A DNA stretch of 64,000 nt from Pseudomonas sp. RC10 (lineage in GTDB: Bacteria; Pseudomonadota; Gammaproteobacteria; Pseudomonadales; Pseudomonadaceae). Positions 17,827-27,433 of the stretch are shown here, piece after piece. A model generated the notes under the pieces. The model was not told where the DNA came from and did not search any database. It saw nothing but the letters and a program-made list of their open reading frames with translations. Where the stretch lies: positions 5,518,001 to 5,582,000 of the forward strand of contig NZ_CP151650.1 of assembly GCF_038397775.1 (NCBI RefSeq), read 5' to 3'. The position numbers were made by a program, and so were the translations under genes. Position 1 is the first letter of the stretch. The number at the start of each line of letters is the position of its first letter.

Positions 17827-17850
17827 AAGGCCCGCCGAGAGGCGGGCCTT
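17827..17850 (-). terminator. Terminator hairpin downstream of thrC
   Basis: AAGGCCCGCC and GGCGGGCCTT form a perfect 10-bp stem with a GAGA loop, 22 bases past the thrC stop. On the minus strand it is followed by a weak T-rich stretch (CTTGTTC). Confidence 0.8.
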
Positions 17851-17871
17851 AGTTGTTACACGGCGATACCG

Positions 17872-19281
17872 TTAAAGCGGCTTGCCGCGATTGCCGTGCT
17901 GGCTGACGAACGCCTGCATGGCTTTCAGGTCATTCGGCAGCACGGTGCAGCGTTCATCGCGCTCAAACAAATCAGACAAATGTGCAGGCAACTCAAGGGC
18001 TTTTCCTACACCGGCCTTTTGCACGGCTTCCGGGAATTTGACCGGGTGCGCTGTCCCCAGAATCACCATCGGGGTATCAAGGCTGCGACGGCAATCGCGG
18101 GCCGCTTTCACACCAATCGCGGTGTGCGGGTCAAGGACTTCACCGGTGCTGGCGAAGACTTCAGCGATGGTTTCACAGGTCTGTTCGTCGCTGACCGCCA
18201 GCGAATCGAAGAGCTTGCGGGTTTCGGTCCAGCGGTCTTCTTCGACGCTGAAACCGCCACCCTGCTTGAAGCTGGCCATCAGGTCGGCAATCGCGGCACC
18301 GTTGCGACCGTGCATGTCGAACAGCAGACGTTCGAAGTTCGACGACACCATGATGTCCATCGACGGCGACAGCGTGGCGTGCAGCGTTTCCTTGACGTAC
18401 TGATTGCCGCTCATGAAGCGGTGCAGGATGTCGTTGCGGTTGGTCGCCACGATCAGTTGGCTGATCGGCAGGCCCATGTTGCGCGCCAGATAACCGGCAA
18501 AAATGTCGCCGAAGTTACCCGTCGGCACCGAGAACGCGACCGAACGCGCAGGACCGCCCAGTTGCAGGGCCGCGTGGAAGTAATAGACGATCTGGGCCAT
18601 GATCCGCGCCCAGTTGATCGAGTTCACGGCCACAAGACGCGTACCTTTCAGGAAGCTCTGGTCGGCGAAGCTGTTCTTGACCATTTCCTGGCAGTCATCG
18701 AAGTTGCCTTCGATGGCGATGTTATGGATGTTCTCGCCGAAGATCGTGGTCATCTGGCGGCGCTGAACGTCCGACACACGCTTGTTCGGGTGCAGGATGA
18801 AGATGTCGACGTTGTCGCAACGACGGCAGCCTTCGATGGCAGCAGAACCGGTGTCACCGGAAGTCGCGCCGATGATCACCACGCGCTCGCCGCGTTTTTC
18901 CAACACGTAATCCAGCAGGCGACCCAGCAGTTGCAGGGCGAAATCCTTGAACGCCAGGGTCGGGCCGTGGAACAGTTCCATCACCCATTCGTTGCTGTTC
19001 AATTGACGCAGAGGCGCAACGGCACTGTGGGCGAACACGCCATAGGTTTCTTCAAGGATCTTCTTGAAATCAGCGTCTGGAATGCTGCCGGTGACGAACG
19101 GGCGCATCACCCGGAACGCCAGCTCGTGATACGGCAGACCTGCCCAGGACGCGATTTCTTCCTGGGTGAAACGTGGCAGGTTTTCAGGAACGTACAGACC
19201 GCCATCGGTGGCAAGACCGGCGAGCAGCACGTCTTCAAAATTCAGGGCCGGCGCCTGGCCGCGAGTACTGATATAGCGCAT
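17872..19281 (-). CDS. thrC: Threonine synthase
   Basis: A 469-residue PLP enzyme that converts O-phosphohomoserine to threonine. The lysine that binds PLP lies in PTLAFKDFALQ and the phosphate-binding loop in GATSGDTGSAA. It begins MRYISTRGQAP at the ATG at 19281, with GAAGG seven bases upstream; a TTG two codons earlier is rejected. It follows hom on the same strand, separated by about 150 bases that contain a dispersed repeat, and is most likely cotranscribed with it. Confidence 0.97.
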   Translation of the reverse strand: MRYISTRGQAPALNFEDVLLAGLATDGGLYVPENLPRFTQEEIASWAGLPYHELAFRVMRPFVTGSIPDADFKKILEETYGVFAHSAVAPLRQLNSNEWVMELFHGPTLAFKDFALQLLGRLLDYVLEKRGERVVIIGATSGDTGSAAIEGCRRCDNVDIFILHPNKRVSDVQRRQMTTIFGENIHNIAIEGNFDDCQEMVKNSFADQSFLKGTRLVAVNSINWARIMAQIVYYFHAALQLGGPARSVAFSVPTGNFGDIFAGYLARNMGLPISQLIVATNRNDILHRFMSGNQYVKETLHATLSPSMDIMVSSNFERLLFDMHGRNGAAIADLMASFKQGGGFSVEEDRWTETRKLFDSLAVSDEQTCETIAEVFASTGEVLDPHTAIGVKAARDCRRSLDTPMVILGTAHPVKFPEAVQKAGVGKALELPAHLSDLFERDERCTVLPNDLKAMQAFVSQHGNRGKPL

Positions 19282-19299
19282 AAACAAACCTTCGGTTTG

Positions 19300-19430
19300 A
19301 GCGGCGAGCTTCGAGCTGCAAGCTACAAGTGGAAGCCGTTCAGCGTCGACTTGCAGCTTGCGGTCTGAAGCTCACCGCGAAGTGATTCTGCTTTTTCTTG
19401 CAGCTTGTAGCTTATCGCTTGCCGCTGCTG
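19300..19430. repeat. CTTGCAGCTTGTAGCTT-type dispersed repeats between hom and thrC
   Basis: GAGCTGCAAGCTACAAG (about 19312) faces two CTTGCAGCTTG copies (about 19350 and 19399). These belong to the same family as the blocks near 1.7 kb and 61.7 kb. They occupy nearly all of the hom-thrC gap. Confidence 0.75.
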
Positions 19431-20735
19431 TCAGTTGAGATGTTCGACGCGAATACGAACCACCGGGCCCGCCACGCCTTCCAGCGCTTCCAGTGCCTGA
19501 ATGGCATCGTTGATGCGCTGCTCGACCACGCGATGGGTCAGCAGAATCATCGGCACCAGACCATCTTGCTCTTCGGCTTCTTTCTGCATGATCGATTCGA
19601 TGTTGATGCCGCGCTCGGACAGGATGCTGGCAACCTGAGCCAGAACACCCGGATGGTCCTTCGCCTGAATGCGCAGGTAGTAGGCGCTCTCACACTTCTC
19701 GATCGGCAGGATCGGGTGAGCCGACAACGAATCTGGCTGGAAGGCCAAGTGCGGCACGCGGTTTTCAGGGTCGGTGGTCAGGGCACGCACCACATCCACC
19801 AAGTCAGCAACGACGGACGAAGCGGTCGGTTCCATGCCCGCGCCTGCGCCGTAGAACAGGGTCGAACCGGCTGCGTCGCCGTTGACCATCACCGCGTTCA
19901 TCACGCCGTTGACGTTGGCGATCAGGCGGTCGGCCGGGATCAGGGTCGGGTGTACGCGCAGTTCGATACCGGCCGGGGTGCTACGAGCCACGCCCAAGTG
20001 CTTGATGCGGTAGCCCAAGGCTTCGGCGTAGTTCACGTCAGCGGTGGTCAGCTTGGTGATGCCTTCGGTATAAGCCTTGTCGAATTGCAGCGGGATACCG
20101 AATGCGATAGACGCCAGGATGGTCAGCTTGTGCGCGGCGTCGATGCCTTCGACGTCGAACGTCGGGTCGGCTTCGGCATAACCCAGCGCTTGGGCTTCGG
20201 CCAGCACGTCCGGGAAGGTACGGCCCTTCTCACGCATCTCGGTCAGGATGAAGTTGCCGGTGCCATTGATGATGCCCGCGACCCAGTTGATGCGGTTGGC
20301 GGCCAGGCCTTCACGAATGGCCTTGATCACCGGAATGCCGCCAGCGACTGCGGCTTCGAAGGCCACGATGACGCCCTTTTCGCGAGCCTTGGCGAAGATT
20401 TCGTTACCGTGAACAGCAATCAGCGCCTTGTTGGCAGTGACCACGTGCTTGCCGTTCTCGATGGCCTTGAGCACCAGCTCGCGGGCCACGGTGTAGCCGC
20501 CAATCAACTCGATGACGATGTCGATTTCAGGGTTGCTGGCCACGTCGAACACGTCGGTCGTGGTCGGGGTACCGGTAATCTGGCAATTGGGGTTTGGCGT
20601 ACGCACGGCAATTTGCGCGACTTCGATTCCACGCCCGGCACGGCGGGCAATCTCCTCGGCGTTACGCTTTAGCACATTGAAGGTACCGCCACCGACAGTA
20701 CCCAGCCCACAGATGCCTACTTTGACCGGTTTCAC
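19431..20735 (-). CDS. hom: Homoserine dehydrogenase
   Basis: A 434-residue enzyme reducing aspartate semialdehyde to homoserine. The NAD(P)-binding GLGTVGGGT motif is at residues 10-18, the dehydrogenase core contains TANKALIA and the conserved EADPTFDVEGIDAAHKL, and a C-terminal ACT regulatory domain is present (about 350-430), so feedback control by threonine is expected. The start is GTG at 20735 with AGGGGAG six bases upstream. It feeds the downstream thrC product through homoserine kinase encoded elsewhere. Confidence 0.97.
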   Translation of the reverse strand: MKPVKVGICGLGTVGGGTFNVLKRNAEEIARRAGRGIEVAQIAVRTPNPNCQITGTPTTTDVFDVASNPEIDIVIELIGGYTVARELVLKAIENGKHVVTANKALIAVHGNEIFAKAREKGVIVAFEAAVAGGIPVIKAIREGLAANRINWVAGIINGTGNFILTEMREKGRTFPDVLAEAQALGYAEADPTFDVEGIDAAHKLTILASIAFGIPLQFDKAYTEGITKLTTADVNYAEALGYRIKHLGVARSTPAGIELRVHPTLIPADRLIANVNGVMNAVMVNGDAAGSTLFYGAGAGMEPTASSVVADLVDVVRALTTDPENRVPHLAFQPDSLSAHPILPIEKCESAYYLRIQAKDHPGVLAQVASILSERGINIESIMQKEAEEQDGLVPMILLTHRVVEQRINDAIQALEALEGVAGPVVRIRVEHLN

Positions 20736-20823
20736 TATGAACTCCCCTAAAACGACCGGCGCTGAACCGACCGTGGAAACAGCCGCATGGCAGTGCGGCT
20801 CGCTGTTGAACTGATTTAATGGA

Positions 20824-21567
20824 CTACTTGACGGCGCTCAGCGCCAGTTTCGCCACTTGTGGCGCAGGCTGATAACCCGGAATCACCTGACCGTCGGCCA
20901 GCACGATGGCCGGCGTGCCGTTCACACCGATCGCCTGACCTATCTCGAATTGGCGAGTCACAGGGTTATCGCATTTCGGCGCCTTGATGTTTTTGCCATC
21001 GACCATACGGTCCATGGCGTCGCGGCGATCCTTGGAGCACCAGACGGCTTGCAGTTGTTCGTCACCTGGAGAGCCCAGGCCCTGACGCGGGAACGCCACG
21101 TAACGCACTTCGATGCCGCGCTTGTTCAGCTCAGGCACTTCGCCGTGCAGTTTGTGGCAGTACGGGCAGGTGGTGTCGGTGAACACGGTGATGTGCGATT
21201 TGGTCTCGCCAATGGCCGGGTAAACCACCATCTCACCGGTCGGGATGTCATTGATGGTCTTGGAAATCGCCAGGCGCTCGACCTTCTCGGTCAGGTTGAC
21301 CGGCTTGCCGCCCTGAATCTGGTAGAGGTTGCCCTGCATCACAAACTGACCGTCAGCGCTGGCGTAGAGTACACGACCGCCTTTGAGGTTGACCTCGTAC
21401 AGACCGTTGAGCGGGCTGCTGGAGATGCTCTCAACCGGGATTTCCAGGTTCAGCGATTCCAGAGTCTTGCGGATGGCCTTGTCGGACGCGTCATCGGCGT
21501 GGGCGAACAGGCTGAACGTACTGGCGAGCGCTACGGCGGCTGCACCGATAAAACGAGTCACGCGCAT
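20824..21567 (-). CDS. dsbC: Periplasmic thiol:disulfide interchange protein DsbC
   Basis: A 247-residue disulfide isomerase. The signal peptide spans about residues 1-24 (ending FAHA). An N-terminal dimerisation domain is followed by a thioredoxin fold with active site CPYC at 134-137, plus a second Cys pair further on. The ATG at 21567 has GAGGAG upstream; a longer ORF reading to 21687 is rejected because it hides the signal peptide. It lies between xerD and hom on the same strand, an order common in Pseudomonas. Confidence 0.96.
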   Translation of the reverse strand: MRVTRFIGAAAVALASTFSLFAHADDASDKAIRKTLESLNLEIPVESISSSPLNGLYEVNLKGGRVLYASADGQFVMQGNLYQIQGGKPVNLTEKVERLAISKTINDIPTGEMVVYPAIGETKSHITVFTDTTCPYCHKLHGEVPELNKRGIEVRYVAFPRQGLGSPGDEQLQAVWCSKDRRDAMDRMVDGKNIKAPKCDNPVTRQFEIGQAIGVNGTPAIVLADGQVIPGYQPAPQVAKLALSAVK

Positions 21568-21735
21568 GAAAACTCCTCGAGCGGTGGGCAGACGGGCGGG
21601 TTTGAAAACGGGAACCGCGGGCATGCCGGGCAGGTTTTCAGGCTCCAATCTGCGAAACCGGCAAAGCCTATCACATAAGGCCCGCAAGGCCGACGCCGAC
21701 TGATGTAAGACTCGTCGTAAATTCCGACCGCAAAG

Positions 21736-22632
21736 TTACCCGCGAGGGTGGTGTTTTGCATGCAGCTCTTGTAGGCGAGCGCGAGCGATGTGGGTGTAGA
21801 TCTGCGTGGTGGACAAATCGCTGTGCCCCAGCAGCATCTGCACAACGCGAAGATCAGCCCCATGGTTGAGCAAATGCGTGGCGAAGGCGTGGCGCAATGT
21901 GTGTGGCGACAGCGACTTGCCGATCCCCGCGACTTTGGCCTGCAGCTTGATACGGTGCCAGAACGTCTGGCGGGTCATTTGTTCGCCGCGTTGACTGGGA
22001 AACAGCACGTCGCTGGGGCGGCCATTGAGCAGTTCCTGTCGGCCGTCGCGCAGGTAGCGCTCGACCCAGACAATCGCCTCCTCCCCCATCGGCACCAGAC
22101 GCTCTTTGCTGCCTTTGCCCATGATGCGCAACACCCCCTGACGCAAGTTGACCTGTTCGAGGGTCAGGCTCACCAGTTCCGTGACGCGCAATCCGCAGGC
22201 GTATAGCACTTCGAGCATCGCCCGGTCACGCTGGCCGATGGCTTCGCTTAGATCCGGCGCGGCCAACAAGGATTCGACGTCCGCCTCGGACAACGATTTG
22301 GGCAGCGGCTTGCCCAGCTGTGGCATGTCGACCTGCAAAGTGGGATCAACGGCAATCAGCTTTTCTCGCAACAAGTACCGATAAAAGCCACGCACGCCGG
22401 AGAGAAAACGCGCGGACGAACGCGCCTTGTAGCCATTGTCCACACGCCAGGCCAAGTGATCGAAGATCACGCCACGTCCAACGCTCATCAGGTCGATGCC
22501 GCGCTCCTGTAACCAGCCATTGAACAGCGCCAAGTCGCTGCGATAGGAATCGCGAGTGTTGTCGGACAGCCCTTTCTCCAGCCACAGGGCGTCGAGGAAG
22601 CGGTCGATCATGGGGTGGTCTAAGGCGGGCAT
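21736..22632 (-). CDS. xerD: Site-specific tyrosine recombinase XerD
   Basis: A 298-residue recombinase that with XerC resolves chromosome dimers at dif. It has an N-terminal core-binding domain (DRFLDALWLEKGLSDNTRDSY) and a C-terminal catalytic domain. Visible catalytic residues are Arg in CGLRVTELVSL, HTLRHAFATHLL, the His in LLGHSDLSTTQIY, and the nucleophilic Tyr. Normal length. It is the first gene of a likely xerD-dsbC-hom-thrC run. Confidence 0.96.
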   Translation of the reverse strand: MPALDHPMIDRFLDALWLEKGLSDNTRDSYRSDLALFNGWLQERGIDLMSVGRGVIFDHLAWRVDNGYKARSSARFLSGVRGFYRYLLREKLIAVDPTLQVDMPQLGKPLPKSLSEADVESLLAAPDLSEAIGQRDRAMLEVLYACGLRVTELVSLTLEQVNLRQGVLRIMGKGSKERLVPMGEEAIVWVERYLRDGRQELLNGRPSDVLFPSQRGEQMTRQTFWHRIKLQAKVAGIGKSLSPHTLRHAFATHLLNHGADLRVVQMLLGHSDLSTTQIYTHIARARLQELHAKHHPRG

Positions 22633-22746
22633 GGGGTCAGACTTGAGCGAGGGAAAACGGGAGGGAGTCTTTCACATCTCCCAAGGCGATACAAAACTCT
22701 CATGCCTTTGAAAGACCCTTACCGCCTGGATGTTTTCATCAGGCAT

Positions 22747-22778
22747 AAAAAAAGCAGCCCGTAGGCTGCTTCTTTTTG
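22747..22778 (-). terminator. Intrinsic terminator of the rpsP-rplS operon
   Basis: AGCAGCC (22753-22759) pairs with GGCTGCT (22764-22770). On the minus strand it is followed by a long T run (complement of AAAAAA). The other side is also T-rich, so it may work in both directions. Confidence 0.9.
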
Positions 22779-22794
22779 CATCGGAAGACTGGGA

Positions 22795-23145
22795 TTAAAC
22801 CAGTTTTTCCTTGATGCGAGCTGCTTTACCGGACAGGTCACGCAGGTAGTACAGTTTGGCCTTGCGAACGTCACCGCGACGTTTCACAGCCATGCTGTCG
22901 ATTTGCGGGCTGTAGGTCTGGAAAGTACGCTCAACGCCAACACCGTTGGAGATTTTGCGAACAGTGAAAGCACTGTTCACACCACGGTTACGCTTGGCAA
23001 TTACAACGCCTTCGAACGCTTGCAGACGCGAACGGTCGCCTTCCTTCACTTTCACCTGAACGACAATGGTGTCGCCCGGGGCAAAGGGAGGGATCTCTTT
23101 GGTCATCTGCTCTGCTTCGAGTGCAAGAATGATTTTGTTAGTCAT
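22795..23145 (-). CDS. rplS: 50S ribosomal protein L19
   Basis: A 116-residue large-subunit protein beginning [19 protein letters not shown] and ending with [10 protein letters not shown], the full family length. It is the last gene of the rpsP-rimM-trmD-rplS operon and is followed by a strong terminator. Confidence 0.99.
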   Translation of the reverse strand: MTNKIILALEAEQMTKEIPPFAPGDTIVVQVKVKEGDRSRLQAFEGVVIAKRNRGVNSAFTVRKISNGVGVERTFQTYSPQIDSMAVKRRGDVRKAKLYYLRDLSGKAARIKEKLV

Positions 23146-23188
23146 GCTGTGCTCCTAAGGTAAATCAGTCGGATTTACCATCGATACG

Positions 23189-23941
23189 TTAACTATCGTC
23201 CCGCTCGCGGAGGTATTCCGCCAGCAGCTTCTTCTCTTCTCCAGAAAGCGAGCGGCTTTCCAGAAGATCGGCGCGTCGTTCATAGGTCCGCCCAAGGGAC
23301 TGCTGTAAACGCCAACGCCGGATGTGTGCGTGATTGCCACTTAGCAACACGTCGGGAACACGCTGATCCGCATACACCTCCGGTCGGGTGTAGTGCGGGC
23401 AATCCAGCAGACCATCCGTGAAGGAATCTTCCTCCGCGGAATCCACATGCCCTAAAGCTCCAGGCAGCAGTCGCGTAACCGCATCTATCAGGACCATGGC
23501 CGGCAGCTCGCCGCCAGACAACACATAGTCTCCAATCGACCACTCTTCATCGACATGAGCCTCAATAAAGCGCTCGTCAATGCCTTCATAACGACCGGCA
23601 ATCAGGATCAGTGCTTCTTCCTGTGCCAACTCGCGTACCGCAGACTGATCCAGCTTGCGGCCTTGTGGCGACAGGTAAATCACCTTCGCCGCATCCCCTG
23701 CTGCTTGCCTGGCCTGAACCAGTGCATCTTCCAGAGGTTTGATCTTCATCACCATGCCAGGGCCACCGCCAAACGGGCGATCGTCCACAGTGTGATGCCG
23801 ATCCGTGGTGTAGTCCCGCGGATTCCAACAGGTCAGCTGCAACAGCCCCTGTTTCACCGCACGGCTGGTAATGCCGTATTCACTGATGGCGGAAAACATC
23901 TCGGGAAACAAACTGATGACTTCTATGCGCAGGCTCGCCAT
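23189..23941 (-). CDS. trmD: tRNA (guanine-N1)-methyltransferase TrmD
   Basis: A 250-residue SPOUT-class enzyme that methylates G37 of tRNA with S-adenosylmethionine. The conserved [12 protein letters not shown] and the knot region [20 protein letters not shown] are present. It is separated by three bases from rimM upstream and by about 40 bases from rplS downstream. Confidence 0.98.
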   Translation of the reverse strand: MASLRIEVISLFPEMFSAISEYGITSRAVKQGLLQLTCWNPRDYTTDRHHTVDDRPFGGGPGMVMKIKPLEDALVQARQAAGDAAKVIYLSPQGRKLDQSAVRELAQEEALILIAGRYEGIDERFIEAHVDEEWSIGDYVLSGGELPAMVLIDAVTRLLPGALGHVDSAEEDSFTDGLLDCPHYTRPEVYADQRVPDVLLSGNHAHIRRWRLQQSLGRTYERRADLLESRSLSGEEKKLLAEYLRERDDS

Positions 23942-23944
23942 TGC

Positions 23945-24481
23945 TTAGAAATCCGCGTCCCAATCCACCTTCATCTCGCCTGCAACCAGATCGATGGCCA
24001 ACACGCATTGCTCTGTGTAGGGCAACAAGCGTTCGCGATCATCCAGACTGCCTGCGCAGGGCTTGACCACCATTACATCGTTCGAGCCGGTTTCTAGAAG
24101 ATGATCGATTTTCCCGAGCAGTTGCCCAAGGTGGTCGATAACCTTCAAACCCACGAGCTGGTACCAGTAGTACTCGCCGTCGGTCAGATCAGGAAGCATG
24201 CTGCGTTGCACGCAGATCTCATAACCGGCCAGAAGACGAGCTTCTTCACGATCATCGAGACCCTTGAGCTTCGCGACCAGGAACTTGTCGCTCCCGCGCC
24301 CGCTGACCAGCTCAACCTGCTTCACACTCCCTTCGCGCTTGAGCGTCCAGGTCTTGTACTGCAACAGGTTTTCAGTCGGATCAGTAAAGGAATACACCTT
24401 CACTTCGCCGCGAACGCCATGTACCGAATAAATCTTGCCGATGACGATGAGATCGTCGGCAGAAGCTGGCGTCGCGTTCAT
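23945..24481 (-). CDS. rimM: 16S rRNA processing protein RimM
   Basis: A 178-residue 30S maturation factor that binds S19. The N-terminal domain starts IVIGKIYSVHGVRGEVKVYSFTD and the C-terminal PRC-barrel includes YYWYQLVGLKV. It lies five bases after rpsP and three before trmD within the ribosomal operon. Confidence 0.98.
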   Translation of the reverse strand: MNATPASADDLIVIGKIYSVHGVRGEVKVYSFTDPTENLLQYKTWTLKREGSVKQVELVSGRGSDKFLVAKLKGLDDREEARLLAGYEICVQRSMLPDLTDGEYYWYQLVGLKVIDHLGQLLGKIDHLLETGSNDVMVVKPCAGSLDDRERLLPYTEQCVLAIDLVAGEMKVDWDADF

Positions 24482-24486
24482 ATTGC

Positions 24487-24738
24487 TCAGGCCGCAGCCT
24501 TAGCAGATTCCTTCAACAGCGAAGCAACACGCTCAGAAGGTTGTGCACCAACGCTGAGCCAGTAGTTCAGACGCTCTTGGTTCACGGACAGACGGATTTC
24601 CTGACCACGGGCAACCGGGTTGAAGAAACCGATTTGTTCCTTGTGCGAACCGTCGCGTGGGTTACGGCTGTCGGTCACAGTCAGGTGGTAGAACGGGCGC
24701 TTTTTGGAGCCGCCAAGGGCAAGACGGATTGTTAGCAT
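24487..24738 (-). CDS. rpsP: 30S ribosomal protein S16
   Basis: An 83-residue small-subunit protein beginning [21 protein letters not shown]. The ATG at 24738 is the family start; the longer ORF to 24810 is rejected. It is the first gene of the rpsP-rimM-trmD-rplS operon, with a good promoter about 75 bases upstream. Confidence 0.98.
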   Translation of the reverse strand: MLTIRLALGGSKKRPFYHLTVTDSRNPRDGSHKEQIGFFNPVARGQEIRLSVNQERLNYWLSVGAQPSERVASLLKESAKAAA

Positions 24739-24810
24739 TGAACAAAGTTCCTGTAGTCGGTGCTGCAAATCTAAGATGCACAGCGGGCATGGGTGCCCGA
24801 AAGGCCGCAT

Positions 24811-24838
24811 ATTCTAAGGAATATCCGGACTTTTGCAA
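24811..24838 (-). promoter_or_regulatory. Sigma-70-type promoter of the rpsP operon
   Basis: On the minus strand, TTGCAA (24838-24833) is followed by a 16-base spacer and TAGAAT (24816-24811). The predicted start lies roughly 65 bases before the rpsP ATG. Seen by eye only. Confidence 0.6.
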
Positions 24839-24912
24839 ATGACTTTTTCCGGCGCGAACCGCAAGGCCATCAAGATCTGCCATGGAGCCGTCTGCGTCGA
24901 CGGCCATTAAGC

Positions 24913-24928
24913 GCCTGCCGAAGCAGGC
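24913..24928 (-). terminator. Hairpin downstream of ffh
   Basis: GCCTGC and GCAGGC form a 6-bp stem; read on the minus strand the loop is TTCG, a stable tetraloop. It follows the ffh stop by about 60 bases but has only a short T stretch after it, so termination is uncertain. Confidence 0.4.
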
Positions 24929-24985
24929 CAGTGGGAAGGTTTTCCCAAAGAAGGACGCGCGAAGCCGTGCTCCGCGCGGTGTGAA

Positions 24986-26359
24986 TCACATCTTGGGCAT
25001 GCCGCCGGGCAGCATGCCGCCCATGCCGCGCATCATTTTGGCCATGCCGCCTTTGGTCGAGAATTTCTTCATCATCTTCTGCATCTGCTTGTGCTGCTTG
25101 ATCAGACGCCCGATATCCTGCACCTGGGTGCCGGAACCCATGGCAATGCGGCGTTTGCGCGAACCGCTGATCAGCTCAGGGTCACGGCGCTCGGCCGGGG
25201 TCATGGAGTTGATGATGGCTTCCATTTGCTTGAACTGCTTCTCGGCCACGTTCTGTGCGTTGCCCATCTGTGACAGGTTCATGCCACCGATGCTGGGCAG
25301 TTTGTCCATGAGGCCGCCGAGGCCGCCCATGTTCTTCATCTGTTGCAGCTGATCGCGGAAGTCCTCAAGGTCGAAGCCCTTCCCTTTCTTCAGCTTCTTG
25401 GCCAGTTTGTCGGCCTTTTCCTTGTCGAGGGTCTGCTCGGCCTGTTCGATCAGGCTGAGTACATCACCCATGCCCAGGATGCGCGAAGCGATACGGTCAG
25501 GGTGGAACGGCTCCAGCGCCTCGCTCTTCTCGCCCATACCGATGAATTTGATCGGCTTGCCGGTGATGGCACGAACGGACAGCGCGGCACCGCCACGGGC
25601 GTCGCCGTCGACTTTGGTCAGGATCACGCCGGTCAGCGGCAGCGCGTCACCAAAGGCCTTGGCGGTGTTGGCGGCGTCCTGACCGGTCATGGCGTCGACC
25701 ACGAACAGCGTCTCGGCCGGTTTCACTGCTGCGTGCAACGCCTGGATCTCGCCCATCATCTCGGCGTCGATGTGCAGACGGCCTGCGGTGTCGAGGATCA
25801 CGACGTCGATGAATTTCAGCTTGGCTTCTTTGATGGCCGCTTCGGCGATCGCCACTGGTTTCTGGCTGATGTCGGACGGGAAGAACGTCACGCCGATGTC
25901 GTTGGCCAGGGTTTCCAGCTGCTTGATCGCCGCAGGACGGTAAACGTCCGCCGAGACCACCATGACGGTTTTCTTTTTGCGTTCCTTTAGGAATTTCGCC
26001 AGTTTGCCTGCGGTGGTGGTTTTACCCGCACCTTGCAGACCCGCCATCAGAATGACCGCCGGCGGCGTGACGTTGAGGCTCAGCTCTTCGTTGGCCGCCC
26101 CCATCATCTCTTCCAGCTCGGCCTGGACGATCTTCACGAACGCCTGGCCCGGCGTCAGGCTGCGGGACACCTCGGTGCCGACCGCGCGTTCCTTGATGCG
26201 GTTGACGAAATCCTTGACCACTGGCAAGGCGACGTCGGCTTCGAGCAGCGCCATCCGCACTTCACGCAGAGTGTCCTTGATGTTGTCCTCGGTCAGCTTG
26301 GCCTTGCCGGTGACTTGGCGCAGCGTCTGTGAGAGACGATCTGTCAGATTTTCAAACAT
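24986..26359 (-). CDS. ffh: Signal recognition particle protein Ffh
   Basis: A 457-residue GTPase that, with 4.5S RNA, targets nascent inner-membrane proteins to FtsY. The N domain starts MFENLTDRLSQTLRQ, and the G domain carries GLQGAGKTTTAGKLA, DTAGRLH and the TKVDGDARGGAAL motif. The methionine-rich M domain ends GGMLPGGMPKM. Full length. It is divergent from the corE-like gene at 26609. Confidence 0.99.
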   Translation of the reverse strand: MFENLTDRLSQTLRQVTGKAKLTEDNIKDTLREVRMALLEADVALPVVKDFVNRIKERAVGTEVSRSLTPGQAFVKIVQAELEEMMGAANEELSLNVTPPAVILMAGLQGAGKTTTAGKLAKFLKERKKKTVMVVSADVYRPAAIKQLETLANDIGVTFFPSDISQKPVAIAEAAIKEAKLKFIDVVILDTAGRLHIDAEMMGEIQALHAAVKPAETLFVVDAMTGQDAANTAKAFGDALPLTGVILTKVDGDARGGAALSVRAITGKPIKFIGMGEKSEALEPFHPDRIASRILGMGDVLSLIEQAEQTLDKEKADKLAKKLKKGKGFDLEDFRDQLQQMKNMGGLGGLMDKLPSIGGMNLSQMGNAQNVAEKQFKQMEAIINSMTPAERRDPELISGSRKRRIAMGSGTQVQDIGRLIKQHKQMQKMMKKFSTKGGMAKMMRGMGGMLPGGMPKM

Positions 26360-26608
26360 GCGTGATCCTTTGAGTTCGTGCGAACCCCAGTGAGTGCGGC
26401 GCTGTGCCTTTCATGGCTCCATATGAGGTGTTCGAATCCGACACCTATATAGAAGAAACAGCGCTCGGCGAGCCTGTGGCTTGAGCAGGTCGCGGATTAT
26501 AGCGAAGAGTCCGGCGCTCGGACACCATGACGTCTGCTTCTGTGGTCTTTCGTGCACGGTTGGTTCTATGCCAAACTCAGCGGCTTTCGGGCACGCCCAT
26601 CAGGATCT

Positions 26609-27421
26609 ATGTTCCCCTTGTCACCGAGTTTGCTATTCAGCCTCGTCGCCGCCGTGCTCTACGCCGCTGCGACCCTCTATCAAGGTATTCGCCTGCGTCA
26701 GGGCAAGAAGGCCGACAAATGGCTGTTGTGCCTGATCGGCACCCTTGCCGTCGCCTGTCAGGCCAGTGCGCTTTTCGGTCAATTGGTGCGCCCTATCGGC
26801 CTCGGTCTGGACTTTTTCAGCGCCGCCAGCCTGATCGCCGTCGCCGTGATCATCGTGACCATGCTGGCGTGCATTCGCATCCCGGTTGAAATCCTGCTGA
26901 TCCTGCTCTTCCCCCTCGGCCTGTTGACGACCCTGATGGCGCAATTCGCCCCCAGCGGCACCCTGCAGCCGATCCTCGGTGAACAGGGGCTGATCGGGCA
27001 TATCCTGCTGTCGATCCTGGCTTACGGCATGTTCACCATCGCCGTGTTTCAGGCGCTGCTGCTCCTGTTGCAGAACCGCCAGCTCAAGAACAAGCACCCC
27101 TCCGGGCTGATCAAGAATTTCCCGCCGCTGCAGACCATGGAAAGCCTGCTGTTCGGTTTCCTGTGGGCCGGCTGGACGCTGCTGTCGATGTCGCTGATTT
27201 CCGGCTGGCTGTTCGTCGAGAACCTGTTCGCTCAACACCTGGTGCACAAGACCCTGCTGTCGATCCTCGCGTGGATCGTGTTCAGCGTTCTGCTCTGGGG
27301 CCGCACCCGTCTGGGCTGGCGCGGGCACAAGGCGATTCGCTGGACGCTGGGCGGTTTCCTGCTGCTGATGCTGGCCTATTTCGGCAGCAAACTCGTACGC
27401 GAATACATCCTGCACATCTGA
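26609..27421 (+). CDS. CcsA/YpjD-type inner-membrane protein (CorE-like)
   Basis: A 270-residue integral membrane protein with about eight hydrophobic spans, resembling cytochrome c assembly protein CcsA and E. coli YpjD (CorE). The ATG at 26609 has AGGA four bases upstream; a longer reading to 26552 is rejected. The order ffh / this gene / CorC-type transporter is the same as in E. coli, where the pair is linked to divalent-cation (cobalt, magnesium) handling. That role is taken from the family. Confidence 0.85.
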   Translation: MFPLSPSLLFSLVAAVLYAAATLYQGIRLRQGKKADKWLLCLIGTLAVACQASALFGQLVRPIGLGLDFFSAASLIAVAVIIVTMLACIRIPVEILLILLFPLGLLTTLMAQFAPSGTLQPILGEQGLIGHILLSILAYGMFTIAVFQALLLLLQNRQLKNKHPSGLIKNFPPLQTMESLLFGFLWAGWTLLSMSLISGWLFVENLFAQHLVHKTLLSILAWIVFSVLLWGRTRLGWRGHKAIRWTLGGFLLLMLAYFGSKLVREYILHI

Positions 27422-27433
27422 CAGGCGCCGACC

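Noticed and set aside
17740..19368. 542-residue plus-strand open frame opposite thrC
   Set aside because: Shadow of thrC; it also runs through repeat DNA at its 3' end.
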